A stretch of DNA of 42,470 nt, from contig JAUVXR010000022.1 in assembly GCA_030603495.1 (NCBI GenBank), forward strand, positions 1 through 42,470, written 5' to 3'. This document shows, one piece after another, positions 1-8,059 of the stretch (its first letter is position 1; each line of letters begins with the position of its first letter). This DNA comes from a bacterium (lineage in GTDB: Bacteria > Armatimonadota > Zipacnadia > Zipacnadales > Zipacnadaceae). The notes beneath the pieces are model-generated. The model ran no database searches. It had not been told where the DNA came from and saw only the letters and a program-made list of their open reading frames with translations. The translations under genes were made by a program, and so were the position numbers.

Positions 1-1
1 T

Positions 2-160
2 CGCAAGCTGGTCAATAATCGCGAGCACGAGGCCCAGTTCAGCGTCTTCACCCGCCTGAAGGGCTACGCCAAATACGGCGGATCGTTCAACTACCTAGGC
101 TTCGGAAACTTCTTCGGCCAGATCGGCGAGATCCGCATCTCGAATGCCCGGCGGTACTAG
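2..160 (+). CDS. C-terminal end of a LamG/concanavalin-like protein (partial)
   Basis: The frame is open from the left edge to a TAG at 158-160 and gives 52 residues ending in GQIGEIRISNARRY. This resembles the last beta strands of LamG/concanavalin A-like domains, which often end in a pattern like G-x-I-[DE]-E-[VI]-R-[IV]-S. Such domains usually sit at the end of secreted sugar-binding or sugar-cleaving proteins, which would suit the secreted hydrolase that follows. Only the tail is visible, so the full architecture and function are unknown. Confidence 0.5.
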   Translation, partial: RKLVNNREHEAQFSVFTRLKGYAKYGGSFNYLGFGNFFGQIGEIRISNARRY

Positions 161-290
161 CGGACATGAAATCCGGGCGGCAACCTTCCTTGCGCTGGAG
201 ACAATGGCGTCGCTACGGAGCGTATAGCCACGCCTGATGGTTATGACAACGACAGAGCATAGTACTTACCTTAGAAAGGGGCGAGCAACG

Positions 291-2441
291 ATGTCCAACT
301 TGCAACTGACTACTGCTGTATGGGGGATGCTGGGGCTGTTGGCATTTGCCACAATCTGCCAGGCCCAGTATCCGGAGTTACCCCCTGTGAAAGACTGGAC
401 AATCCTGAACCACACCGTTTGGTATAACGATGCCGGCACGATGCTCACTGATCACCTCAGACGGCTCGCTCGCGAAGCTGACGCACGCACGGAGGCGAGG
501 CGAAAAGCAGTTCGCACCACACAGGATCTGGCGGCGCGCAAGCACGAGATTGAGGAGTCCTTGCTGGATATTATCGGCGGCTTGCCGGAGAAGACGCCCC
601 TCAATGCCAGAGTCACCGGCCGTGTGGATCTGGAAGAATACGTTATTGAGAACGTCGTGTATGAGAGCCTGCCGGGTTTTGAGATCGCCGCCAATCTCTT
701 CATCCCTAAGGGGCGCTCCTTCCCGGCTCCGGCGGTGATCTGCCCATGTGGACACAGCCGGAAAGAGGACCCTGTTCACCACGGCATGGGTGCGGGCCTG
801 GCGAGCAACGGCTACGTGGCTCTGGTGGTAGACTCCCCTGATCGGGGCGAGCGCTGCGATCCTGGCAATGATCACTTCCGCGTCGGCGCCTTGACCTACC
901 TGACGGGGGCGAACTCAGAGCGCTACTTCATGTGGGATGTCGTCCGTGGGATTGATTACTTGCTGACGCGCGAGGAGGTCGACCCAGATCGTATTGCTTG
1001 TACCGGCGTGTCCGGAGGGGCAGTTTCCACCTTGCACGCAGCGGCTCTGGACAAGAGAATCAAGTGTGCCGTGCCGGTGTGCGGTGTGATTCCTCTACGC
1101 CAACTGATTGAAACCCTCTACACAAGCTGTCCAGAGCAGTTACACCAGAATACTCTCGGTAAGCAGATAGACGAAATGGAGATTGGCGCACTGATAGCAC
1201 CGCGACCGATGATGCTATTGCAAGGTCACCGGGATGATCTCTTCTTCGTGCCTGACTTCGTCCACGGTTGCCAGCAGATCGCCCACTACTACGAAGTCTC
1301 AGGCCATCGCGACCGTATCACTTGGGCCGTATTTGACTCTCCTCATGACTACAGTGGGGAGATGCGGGAAGCAATGTACGAATGGATGGGTAAGTGGATA
1401 GGCGATGACGAGACAACGGCAGTTGACCCGGGAGACAGGATGCACTTCCCCGAGCCACAGGAGTTGGCCTGCCATCCCGAGATCTCCTCAACATTCTTCT
1501 CCGTAAACGCCGACATTGCCCGCTCGCTGGCCCAGGCACGAGGCCAAGTTTCGCCCTCCGCCGAGCAAGTGCGCGAGCAAGCCAGGAGCCTACTAGCAGT
1601 TGATAGCCCGCCGCCCGCCGAGGTGGTGCCTACTGGGACCATGCTGGGAGAAGGTATTGCTGTGGAGAAGGTAGTTCTGCAGCCCAAACCTGACATTCAG
1701 GTTCCGCTGTGGGTGCTACGGCCGCAACCCGCGGAGGGTCCGCTCCCCGCTGTCCTCTACGCCGACGGCCACGGAAAAGCACGAGACGCAGAAGCTGGTG
1801 GCCATATCCGGCAGCTTGTGAAGGCGGGCTACCTGGTGGTTGCTCCCGACGTACGGGGCATTGGTGAAACGGCGATGTCCCCTACCCACTGGGACATACA
1901 CTCATGGTGCGATGTGGAGCGCGTCGCCGCCTGGACTAGTTTCGTGCTGAGCAAACCCGTCTTAGGGATGCGCGTGACCGATGTGCTCTGCGTGCTAGGA
2001 TATATGAGGAGCCGCCCCGACGTGAACTCGGACCGCATCGCTCTCTGGGGCAAAGGCCAGGGCGGCGTCTGGGCCTTGTATGCCGGCCTACTTGATGCAG
2101 ATGTCGCCGGGCTGATTGTGGAGAACGCTCCCACAAGTTATCTCGGGATGGCAACCGACATGGCGTACAGTTGGAACCAAACGCTGCTGCTGCCCAACGT
2201 CCTGCGCCACCATGACCTGCCCGAGGTTACCGCGGCCCTTGCCCCCCGATCAGTGCTATTTGTGAATCCAGCCGACTCGCGGGAGCAGCCGGTCTCAGAA
2301 GAGGCATTTGGGCAGGAATATGAAGCAGCTCGGCGTCTCTACGGAACTGCACCTGGCAGGCTGGTCGTGCATTGTGGTTTAGAGATCCAGGACATTATGT
2401 CTATTGCTGTGGGATGGCTCAATGACCTGCTGAGAGACTGA
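291..2441 (+). CDS. Secreted tandem alpha/beta hydrolase (acetyl xylan esterase/dienelactone hydrolase-like)
   Basis: This is a 716-residue protein. The ATG at 291 is preferred to an upstream in-frame ATG because an AAAGGGG ribosome site lies just before it and a signal peptide follows directly (cleavage near A25-Q26). Two alpha/beta-hydrolase units are visible. The first has a GVSGG nucleophile elbow (Ser about 241), an Asp in GHRDD (about 315) and a His in PHDYS (about 352), a full catalytic triad. The second (about 480-716) keeps the fold signature (PDVRGIGET; SDRIALWGKGQGG), but the nucleophile position is Gly (about 589), so it is probably inactive. The family includes deacetylases of plant polysaccharides and other esterases; the substrate is not evident. 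It is probably exported to the periplasm or beyond. Confidence 0.8.
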   Translation: MSNLQLTTAVWGMLGLLAFATICQAQYPELPPVKDWTILNHTVWYNDAGTMLTDHLRRLAREADARTEARRKAVRTTQDLAARKHEIEESLLDIIGGLPEKTPLNARVTGRVDLEEYVIENVVYESLPGFEIAANLFIPKGRSFPAPAVICPCGHSRKEDPVHHGMGAGLASNGYVALVVDSPDRGERCDPGNDHFRVGALTYLTGANSERYFMWDVVRGIDYLLTREEVDPDRIACTGVSGGAVSTLHAAALDKRIKCAVPVCGVIPLRQLIETLYTSCPEQLHQNTLGKQIDEMEIGALIAPRPMMLLQGHRDDLFFVPDFVHGCQQIAHYYEVSGHRDRITWAVFDSPHDYSGEMREAMYEWMGKWIGDDETTAVDPGDRMHFPEPQELACHPEISSTFFSVNADIARSLAQARGQVSPSAEQVREQARSLLAVDSPPPAEVVPTGTMLGEGIAVEKVVLQPKPDIQVPLWVLRPQPAEGPLPAVLYADGHGKARDAEAGGHIRQLVKAGYLVVAPDVRGIGETAMSPTHWDIHSWCDVERVAAWTSFVLSKPVLGMRVTDVLCVLGYMRSRPDVNSDRIALWGKGQGGVWALYAGLLDADVAGLIVENAPTSYLGMATDMAYSWNQTLLLPNVLRHHDLPEVTAALAPRSVLFVNPADSREQPVSEEAFGQEYEAARRLYGTAPGRLVVHCGLEIQDIMSIAVGWLNDLLRD

Positions 2442-2566
2442 CTCTCAGTGTAAGGAATACGGGAAGCAATGCGGCGAAGCAAAGGACGAGGAGTGGTTAG
2501 ATTGCTTTGCAGCGAGTGGTTGTCTCTCCGGTGGGCCGCAGTTGTCGTATTTGCTCTGGTGATATA

Positions 2567-2719
2567 TCATATCCCTCACTAAGGGTCAAACGCGTGCAGA
2601 AACGCCAGGGTATTTTCGAGGGTAGCATAACGAAACACTGCCGCTTCCTGTTCCAGATCACGACGGATGCCTACATTCTGCTGCGTGTGGGCAAGCATAG
2701 TATTTTGGAGAAAGCCTAA
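2567..2719 (+). pseudogene. C-terminal remnant of a RelE/ParE-type toxin
   Basis: The stretch reads SYPSLRVKRVQKRQGIFEGS followed by TKHCRFLFQITTDAYILLRV and GKHSILEKA. This matches the C-terminal half of RelE-superfamily toxins (typical pattern hPSLrvKk...giwEasit..yRftf...d.yilr.iGkHd). The usual N-terminal 35-40 residues are absent: the upstream frame (from 2507) does not resemble the family, and no antitoxin gene is adjacent. It is best read as a decayed toxin gene, in a 378-base spacer that otherwise shows nothing recognisable. Confidence 0.5.
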
Positions 2720-2819
2720 GGGGGCAGGAGGTTAATGGTGTGGGAGAGAACTATCCGGCGGGCGCACGCTGGCAAGGGCGAACGAGCCAAGTGAGTGCCG
2801 TAGATAAGGAGGCTCTGAT

Positions 2820-3698
2820 ATGCTGCGTCATCGAGCAGTAGGAAGTGTTCTTGGGGTACTGCTGCTGGCGCTTTCGACCCCGTTGGTTGCTGCCGACACG
2901 TTCACGCACCCACCTGAGAGCAGCACTGCGCCCGGAGAATGGGAAAGCCTTTACCCATACCCGCGCAATGCCACGATTGACTTTGCCACTGACCCCTGGG
3001 ACTCGGAGAATCCCTGGCCGACTGATCCTGACGATCCTACTGGTGAGGGGGATTGGGCGAAGGACCTCATCCCCGGCCTCAACTACGATGTTGCAGGCTG
3101 GGATGACGCTGGTCTATACGAGGGCGATTGGTGCGCTGAAAGTTGGCCTTATTTGACTTGGTATGCCGATGACCCGGCGGGTAGCGGTCGCACCGGCATC
3201 ATCGAGTTGTATAACGAAGGCCCCCCACCGGGATCGGCTCCAACAATGTATTGGCATCTTAGCAATTCCTCAGGAGCTGAAGCAAAGCACATCTGGCTGG
3301 AGATCGTCGTGCGCCCACCAGAGGATCGAATAGGCTATCTTGTCTACGACTACTACTTCGAGGTCGGTGCCGTCGTGGAAGATGATGGTCCATTTGGCGA
3401 CCCCTGCTGGGTAGGCGAGCCGGAATTGCGGTTCAGGGATGACCTCGCCTATGGCTGGGTAAGAGATACTTGGTACATAGAGATTGAGCCAAGTCCGGAT
3501 TGGGAACTTATAACGTGGACTTTCCAACCTCCATTAAGCGGGATGATCCCTCCCCCACCGAATCCTCCTTCGTGGTACTTGGACGAAATACACATCGCCA
3601 CCGAAGCCGTGCCTGAGCCTGGGACGATAGCACTGTTCGGCCTGGGGCTACTTGGAGTAGCAGCGCGGCTGCGGCGACGCTGCTCGTGGCGCAGGTAG
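2820..3698 (+). CDS. PEP-CTERM sorted exported protein
   Basis: This is a 292-residue protein with a Shine-Dalgarno AAGGAGG eight bases before the ATG. It has an N-terminal signal peptide (hydrophobic core GVLLLALSTPLVAA) and a classic C-terminal sorting tail: VPEPGTIALFGLGLLGVAAR then an Arg-rich end (RLRRR...RR). The PEP motif is at about residues 265-267. In this family the tail is recognised by an exosortase, and the protein is exported, often together with exopolysaccharide. The body (about 25-260) is rich in Asp, Pro, Trp and Tyr and has no domain I recognise. It may be a surface protein of the beta-sandwich type. No exosortase gene is in this window. Confidence 0.85.
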   Translation: MLRHRAVGSVLGVLLLALSTPLVAADTFTHPPESSTAPGEWESLYPYPRNATIDFATDPWDSENPWPTDPDDPTGEGDWAKDLIPGLNYDVAGWDDAGLYEGDWCAESWPYLTWYADDPAGSGRTGIIELYNEGPPPGSAPTMYWHLSNSSGAEAKHIWLEIVVRPPEDRIGYLVYDYYFEVGAVVEDDGPFGDPCWVGEPELRFRDDLAYGWVRDTWYIEIEPSPDWELITWTFQPPLSGMIPPPPNPPSWYLDEIHIATEAVPEPGTIALFGLGLLGVAARLRRRCSWRR

Positions 3699-3790
3699 TG
3701 TTCGGCAGAGAGGCGCTGGACCGCGTCAAGGAGGAGATCGGCGCTTGACTGACCGGCAGGTATATCATAGTTGCATAGGGAGGTAACACC

Positions 3791-3973
3791 ATGGACAGGA
3801 TAGAGGCTGTTGTTCGGTTGGCAGAAGCCAGCATAGCGAAGGGTGCAATTACTCCGCTACAGACTGGCGAAAAACACAATGAAGCATTCACAGAGGAGCT
3901 TTGCAAACACGTGGAGAAGCTGTATGAGACAGTAGCACAACTTGGGGGTCCTGCCAGCTTTGACGTTCGATAG
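3791..3973 (+). CDS. Small hypothetical protein, 60 aa
   Basis: The ORF is 60 codons with a good ribosome site (GGGAGGT) eight bases before the ATG. The product starts MDRIEAVVRLAEASIAKGA, is mostly amphipathic helix, has a single Cys, and has no signal peptide or TM segment. I do not recognise it. The strong -35 element of a downstream promoter overlaps its last codons. The ribosome site and normal composition argue for a real gene, but a function cannot be given. Confidence 0.5.
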   Translation: MDRIEAVVRLAEASIAKGAITPLQTGEKHNEAFTEELCKHVEKLYETVAQLGGPASFDVR

Positions 3974-3988
3974 TCTCTGTGGTATAAT
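3960..3988 (+). promoter_or_regulatory. Near-consensus sigma-70 promoter
   Basis: TTGACG at 3960-3965 is separated by exactly 17 bases from a perfect TATAAT at 3983-3988. Transcription would start near 3995, reading rightwards. No plus-strand protein gene lies downstream within a plausible distance; the next genes (4148-5814) are on the minus strand. The likely product is therefore the structured RNA described at 3995-4105. Confidence 0.75.
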
Positions 3989-3994
3989 ACCCTC

Positions 3995-4105
3995 GCAGTT
4001 GGTCAGCCGCTGCTTCGCCGGGGAAACTCAGTAACAGCCACGGCCACGACCAACGGCACGCACAACGACAGGACAGCCCCAGCTTCTCCTCGGAGAGCGA
4101 CGGGG
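3995..4105 (+). ncRNA. Candidate structured non-coding RNA
   Basis: The stretch directly downstream of the strong promoter folds into at least two stems. In the first, GTTGGTC (3998-4004) pairs with GACCAAC (4048-4054), extended inwards by GCCG (4006-4009) with CGGC (4041-4044). In the second, CCCC (4077-4080) pairs with GGGG (4102-4105), containing GC/GC and TCTCC (4085-4089) with GGAGA (4092-4096). There is no convincing ORF. It does not match the signatures I know for tmRNA, RNase P, SRP RNA or common riboswitches. The 3' end is uncertain, as no T-rich terminator is evident; it may extend to about 4140 and would then be convergent with the minus-strand gene at 4148. Confidence 0.45.
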
Positions 4106-4147
4106 TTAGTGCTAGGGGGGTCTTGGCCTGTATCGCGCATACCCAGT

Positions 4148-4444
4148 CTATTCGCTCCAGTCAGACGGCTCGGCCATGCGGCGGAACTTCTCGTAGCGGT
4201 GGGTGATTAGCTCTTCCGGCGACATTCCAGTCAACTCGTCGAGCGCCTCGAGCAGGACACTTTTCAGCAGGTGGGCGGCCTGGCGATGGTCAGTATAAGC
4301 GCCGCCGGGCGGCTCGGGGATGATCTGGTTAATCACGCCCAGCCCGCATCCCGGCTCTGGCGTCACATCAACGCGAGCAACACCGGCATGCAACTGCCCA
4401 TTATTGCTACCCGTAGTACGCATCTCCTTGGTACTGTCTGGCAT
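4148..4444 (-). pseudogene. Chimeric remnant: ceramidase-like N-terminus joined to AccA C-terminus
   Basis: The 98-residue ORF combines two unrelated pieces. Residues about 18-32 (LHAGVARVDVTPEPG) match the start of neutral/alkaline non-lysosomal ceramidase-type proteins. Residues about 35 onward (GVINQIIPEPPGGAYTD ... ELITHRYEKFRRM) match the C-terminal end of acetyl-CoA carboxylase carboxyltransferase subunit alpha (pattern IIPEPLGGAHR ... RY). Neither catalytic core is present. The ORF follows the DegT gene by 14 bases and has an AAGGGGG ribosome site, so it may be translated, but it most likely arose by a deletion fusing two genes. Confidence 0.65.
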
Positions 4445-4458
4445 TGTTGAATTCCCCC

Positions 4459-5814
4459 TTAAGATCCGGAGTAGTCTATTCTGGGCATTTCCCCCATAGT
4501 CGCGCGTGTTTCGGGCGACTTCGTGTGCACGTAGTCGATGAGTTCGCCACGATGCTCCACAAGCACCTTATGGAAGGCCTCGGCGTATTTCTCCATCAAT
4601 TGCAAGTCGTTGGGAGGACCGAAGGCATCGATACAGTGTCCTAGCACCAGCCGCCGCCTAGTGACGTCCGTTGCTACCGGGTACTCATCGGGGTCGTATT
4701 TCACGTCGCGGTCTGCAAAAGGACAGGTCCACGGGCAGCCTTTGCCGTATCCATCCCTGAATTGAAATAGGCTCTGAGCGGGAACGGGTCTGGTCTGCCA
4801 AGGTCGGGCGGGCACGCCTTCTGCGGCCAATACCTCCTTAAGACCCTCGCGGAACTGCTCCACCGGTATATCCAACCCTGCCTCCTCGGGCTCGACCAGT
4901 ATCGGATAGAAGAAATAAGTGTGGGTCCTATCCGGTGGCACATAGGGAGGACGCACCCCGGGTATCTGCTGCAATTGCTCAGTCAGATAGGCCCCGTTGC
5001 GGATGCGGACTTCGGTCATCGCGGGTAAGCGCTTTAGCTGGCTGTGTGCGAAGGCGGACTGGAGGGGATCGTGGCGGTAGTTCCAGCCCATTATGTAGGC
5101 GTCGTATTGCCGTGTCTCGCCCGCCTCGACAAGCTCACCGAACATCCGCGTCCTCTGGGCGAGTTCAAAGTACTTATCATTGCCAGTAGAGAACAGTCCG
5201 CCCTCCCCCAGGGCCGACAGACACTTTGAGCCGTTCATACTGCATCCGGCCATATCCCCCAGGGCGCCAACCTGTCGGCCCTGGTAGGTGGCCCCGGTGG
5301 CCTGCGCGCCGTCCTCGATGACCACGAGGTTGTAATTGCTGGCCACCTCGTAGATCTGCTCATAGTCGGCCGGCAGACCATGCAGGTCCACCGCAATGAT
5401 GGCCTTGGTCCGGTCGGTAATCTGCTCTTCAATCTTTTGCGGGTCAATATTATAGGTGCGTGCATCTACGTCCACAAAGATCGGCAGGCCATTGGAATGA
5501 AGCACGCAGGAAGCCGTGGCTAGGAAGGTATCGGCTGGCACCAGGACCTCGTCACCTGGTCCTACACCTGCTGCGGCAACGCACATATGCAATGCGGCGG
5601 TGCCCGAATTGCAGGCCAGAGCATACTTGGTACCGACAAACTGGGCCCAGGCGTGCTCTAGTGCTCTCGTGGAAGGGAACGGATACCGCCACGGGACTGC
5701 CTCGTCCAAAGCCGCCATTACTGCCTGCCTGTCCGCGTCGGTAACCTGGGGCCACGGCTTGATCAGACCGATAGGAACCACCTTGCATCCGCCATTGATG
5801 GCTAGTTTACCCAT
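4459..5814 (-). CDS. DegT/DnrJ/EryC1/StrS-family PLP aminotransferase
   Basis: This is a 451-residue protein with ribosome site AGAGGAG before the ATG. It has the fold-type I aminotransferase layout of the sugar aminotransferase family: NSGTAALH (about 69-76) for phosphate binding, VLVPADTF, VIEDGAQATGA with Asp about 168 contacting the PLP pyridine nitrogen, and the PLP Lys about 197 in CSMNGSKCLSALGEGG. Members aminate keto sugars of nucleotide-sugar or secondary-metabolite pathways, or act as PLP-dependent dehydratases. The protein is longer than the roughly 370-400 typical, with a C-terminal extension. No nucleotide-sugar genes flank it, so its substrate is unknown. Confidence 0.85.
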   Translation of the reverse strand: MGKLAINGGCKVVPIGLIKPWPQVTDADRQAVMAALDEAVPWRYPFPSTRALEHAWAQFVGTKYALACNSGTAALHMCVAAAGVGPGDEVLVPADTFLATASCVLHSNGLPIFVDVDARTYNIDPQKIEEQITDRTKAIIAVDLHGLPADYEQIYEVASNYNLVVIEDGAQATGATYQGRQVGALGDMAGCSMNGSKCLSALGEGGLFSTGNDKYFELAQRTRMFGELVEAGETRQYDAYIMGWNYRHDPLQSAFAHSQLKRLPAMTEVRIRNGAYLTEQLQQIPGVRPPYVPPDRTHTYFFYPILVEPEEAGLDIPVEQFREGLKEVLAAEGVPARPWQTRPVPAQSLFQFRDGYGKGCPWTCPFADRDVKYDPDEYPVATDVTRRRLVLGHCIDAFGPPNDLQLMEKYAEAFHKVLVEHRGELIDYVHTKSPETRATMGEMPRIDYSGS

Positions 5815-6323
5815 GGAAATTACTCCTCTAAGACTATTATTAACTTCATTACATTTGCAACTTCAGCTTGGTTAGTAGTGGCAAAATCGAAGGACACGCC
5901 AATTTCATCCCCAGCGAATCTATGGCGAATCAGCGCATCCGCGTCGATGATTCCCTCGCGCAGAAGCTGGAAACTGGTACAAAAGTCGCCCTATATATAG
6001 AGACTGTTGCCAAAGTTACCTCTTCGCAAGGAGAGGATACATCGCGGGTTGAAGTCCAACCCGGTTGCGACTTGCGGCTATTCAGTTGTGGGTGTCTGGG
6101 TCGCGCCGTCAGGCTACGTGCACCTTTGCAGGGCGCGGACCTTGCTCAGTTTCGCCCTATTAGCTTATCTCACCTCTTGTGCACATCAGCCTGGGCATAA
6201 TGCTTCCTGCGGCGGGCGGCAGGAAGCTGCCCGTCTCTGCGTATAGCCCACAGCCGCAGGAGGAATCAACACGAAAGCTGAGCGTGGAGCGTAATATGAC
6301 GTCGGCTCCTTCTGCAGCACGAC
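5815..6323. other. Gene-poor spacer with one possible remnant
   Basis: No intact gene is visible. On the plus strand an ORF read from an ATG at 5920 begins MANQRIRVDDSLAQKLETGT and looks protein-like for about 49 codons (to about 6066), then drifts into Cys/Arg-rich, non-protein-like sequence. I could not assign it to a family. It may be the start of a truncated gene. Confidence 0.3.
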
Positions 6324-6602
6324 TCACCCGTTGTCAGTGGGCATGGGCGGGTGCATGCATAGCGGCGTCTCGTAGGGCGAGATACCGACGACCTCGTCGC
6401 CCCTCCAGCGCAGACGGTATTGCTTTCCGCTGAGCATGGTCTCACACGTCGTCCGCTCCGGCAAGTCGAAGCGAAGAACAATCTCGGAGCCGGGGCGCAA
6501 GTCGGTTCGCGCCACGTGCAGATAGCTCGCCACGCGATTCAGCGGGTAGTCTCGTCCGTCCACCGTCAGGCAAATCGATTGCGGTGGCGCCCAGCTCGGC
6601 AC
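6324..6602 (-). pseudogene. C-terminal fragment of a glycosidase-like beta-sandwich protein
   Basis: The 92-codon ORF lies in the same frame as, and directly after, the stop of the gene ending at 6624. Its GTG start at 6602 has no clear ribosome site. The product begins PSWAPPQSICLTVDGRDYPL and includes RPGSEIVLRFDLPERTTCE and YRLRWRGDEVVGISP. This resembles the C-terminal beta-sandwich of large sugar-active enzymes (such as GH127/DUF1680-type proteins: a 'vP.W....v.vnG' strand followed by a 'GD.i.l.f.lP.r' strand). No catalytic part is present, so it is treated as a truncated remnant. Exact family uncertain. Confidence 0.4.
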
Positions 6603-6623
6603 GCCGTGGGTTTGCGCCAGCGG

Positions 6624-7529
6624 TTACTTGACATCGTCTTCTGCCTCCGCGGCGTTGGGCAGTATTGGCACTTTCGCCAGTTCAAACCGAAGCGGCTCAC
6701 GGTGCCAATTAGCGTGCCCATCCAGAAACGCGATGTTGCGACCGCCTCCGTGTCTGGGCTCGTTGTCCCAGACGATGGGCAGTTTCTGCTGCATCTCTTC
6801 GGATATATTCTCGAGCCCAGGTAAGGTGTGGAAGTCGACACACTCGTACGGCAGCGGTATTCGCCCAGTTGGGAAGTATGCCCCGTTCCAGAATCCGGGG
6901 CAGCGTGCTATCTCTGGCGTTCTCAGATATGGCTGTATGACCTCCTCCAGTTCTGTCATGGAACTCACCGGCAGCAAGGCTCCGTGGTCACGCTCGTATG
7001 TCAGAACCGCCGTCGCCAGTTGTGCCAGGTTTGACTGGCATGTCATACCTAAGAAACGCGGTACTTCAGTAGTGGCCTCGAAGGCCGGGATGACGGGTGC
7101 CGAGGCAACATTCATGATGATTCCAGCAAGTACAGCGCGGATGCGCCAGTTGGCAGATATCTTCGGCAGGCATCGGATTCTGTGTAGCAGCCACACCAGA
7201 GCAACTACTAGCGGCAATTCCACAATGATATTCGCCACGATGTCTGACGCTTCCAAGCCGAAAGCGAGCACAAGGCCGGACAATACGCTAACGGAGTTAG
7301 CCAGGATGGCGATGAGTACTGGAGCTAACCAGCCGATCCTGAAAATAACAGCAACGGCAACTGCTTCCAGTGCAAGGATCGCGGCTATGACCACAAGCGG
7401 CCATAAGCCCGGATATCTGAACACGCCTCTGTGATAGATGTCGATGTTGGCAAAAGATACACCCCCTGCCGACAGCGATAGCACAAGGCACAACCGCACA
7501 CATCTTGCCAGCTTGCTCCAGTTACGCAC
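6624..7529 (-). CDS. Polytopic membrane protein with H-x9-DG prepilin-type domain
   Basis: This is a 301-residue protein. Residues about 10-150 hold four to five hydrophobic segments. From about 160 comes a sequence typical of mature DUF1559/H-x9-DG pseudopilin-like proteins: TCQSNLAQLATAVLTYERDH then LLP, and the diagnostic His260-x9-Asp270-Gly271 (RHGGGRNIAFLDGH). Normal members have a single N-terminal prepilin helix; here it is replaced by a multi-TM module, which is unusual. A GAGGAG-like ribosome site precedes the ATG. These domains are abundant in Planctomycetota, Lentisphaerota and Armatimonadota; their role is unclear, probably at the cell surface. Confidence 0.65.
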   Translation of the reverse strand: MRNWSKLARCVRLCLVLSLSAGGVSFANIDIYHRGVFRYPGLWPLVVIAAILALEAVAVAVIFRIGWLAPVLIAILANSVSVLSGLVLAFGLEASDIVANIIVELPLVVALVWLLHRIRCLPKISANWRIRAVLAGIIMNVASAPVIPAFEATTEVPRFLGMTCQSNLAQLATAVLTYERDHGALLPVSSMTELEEVIQPYLRTPEIARCPGFWNGAYFPTGRIPLPYECVDFHTLPGLENISEEMQQKLPIVWDNEPRHGGGRNIAFLDGHANWHREPLRFELAKVPILPNAAEAEDDVK

Positions 7530-7599
7530 AGCAAATCCTCCTGTCTACTATGCAGTACCCGCAACTGTCAGCCGACCTCCGGGCGGGCGCCGTGCCGCA

Positions 7600-7795
7600 G
7601 TAGGTTCGCGCGGGCAGCGCCCCCAGCACACCGATCTGATGATTGCTCACGCCCAAAAAGAGTGCGTAGCCAGTCAGAAAAGATTGCAAAGCAACCGCAA
7701 GGTGCGACTGCCCCAACGTGCTGGAGGCTATCAGCCTGCTACGCGCGCGCCAGTTGCAGGCGGTCGGGGTTTTTGGGAATCGCTTCGCGAGTCAT
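7600..7795 (-). pseudogene. Frameshifted N-terminal remnant of an MFS transporter
   Basis: An ATG at 7795 starts MTREAIPKNPDRLQLARA and hits a stop. A change of frame at about 7740 continues with LAVALQSFLTGYALFLGVSN then HQIGVLGALP, which resembles TM1 and the loop to TM2 of many MFS permeases (pattern GyalfLGAs...iGlLgalP). After about 7610 the similarity ends. The remaining 7796-8059 shows no gene I can support. Confidence 0.45.
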
Positions 7796-8059
7796 ATTCG
7801 TGAATTGCGCTGACAAACCACAGCGCGTATTGTGCCCAATCTTACTTTCAACTGCTCAGCCTGGCAAGGGGAACACGAACACAGGGAACAGGGCCGGTAG
7901 TGGCGAAGTAGACCTGAGACGCGTGCCTTGGCTATTCCTTTCTGAATCTGTGTAATAAAACCTCTTCTGCAGGGCACTATCTAGACAGTAGAGTCTGCCC
8001 GGGCGGCCCAGCTGAGCGACAGACTCGGCGGAAGCGGACCAAGCGATCCAGAGGTTCTG

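Noticed and set aside
3699-3748. Short reading frame directly after the PEP-CTERM gene (VFGREALDRVKEEIGA) as a gene remnant
   Set aside because: Only about 16 codons; too short to assign to any family.
3745-3768. TTGACT and TATATC/TATCAT before the 60-aa ORF, considered as its promoter
   Set aside because: The spacing is only 10-12 bases, too short for a sigma-70 promoter.
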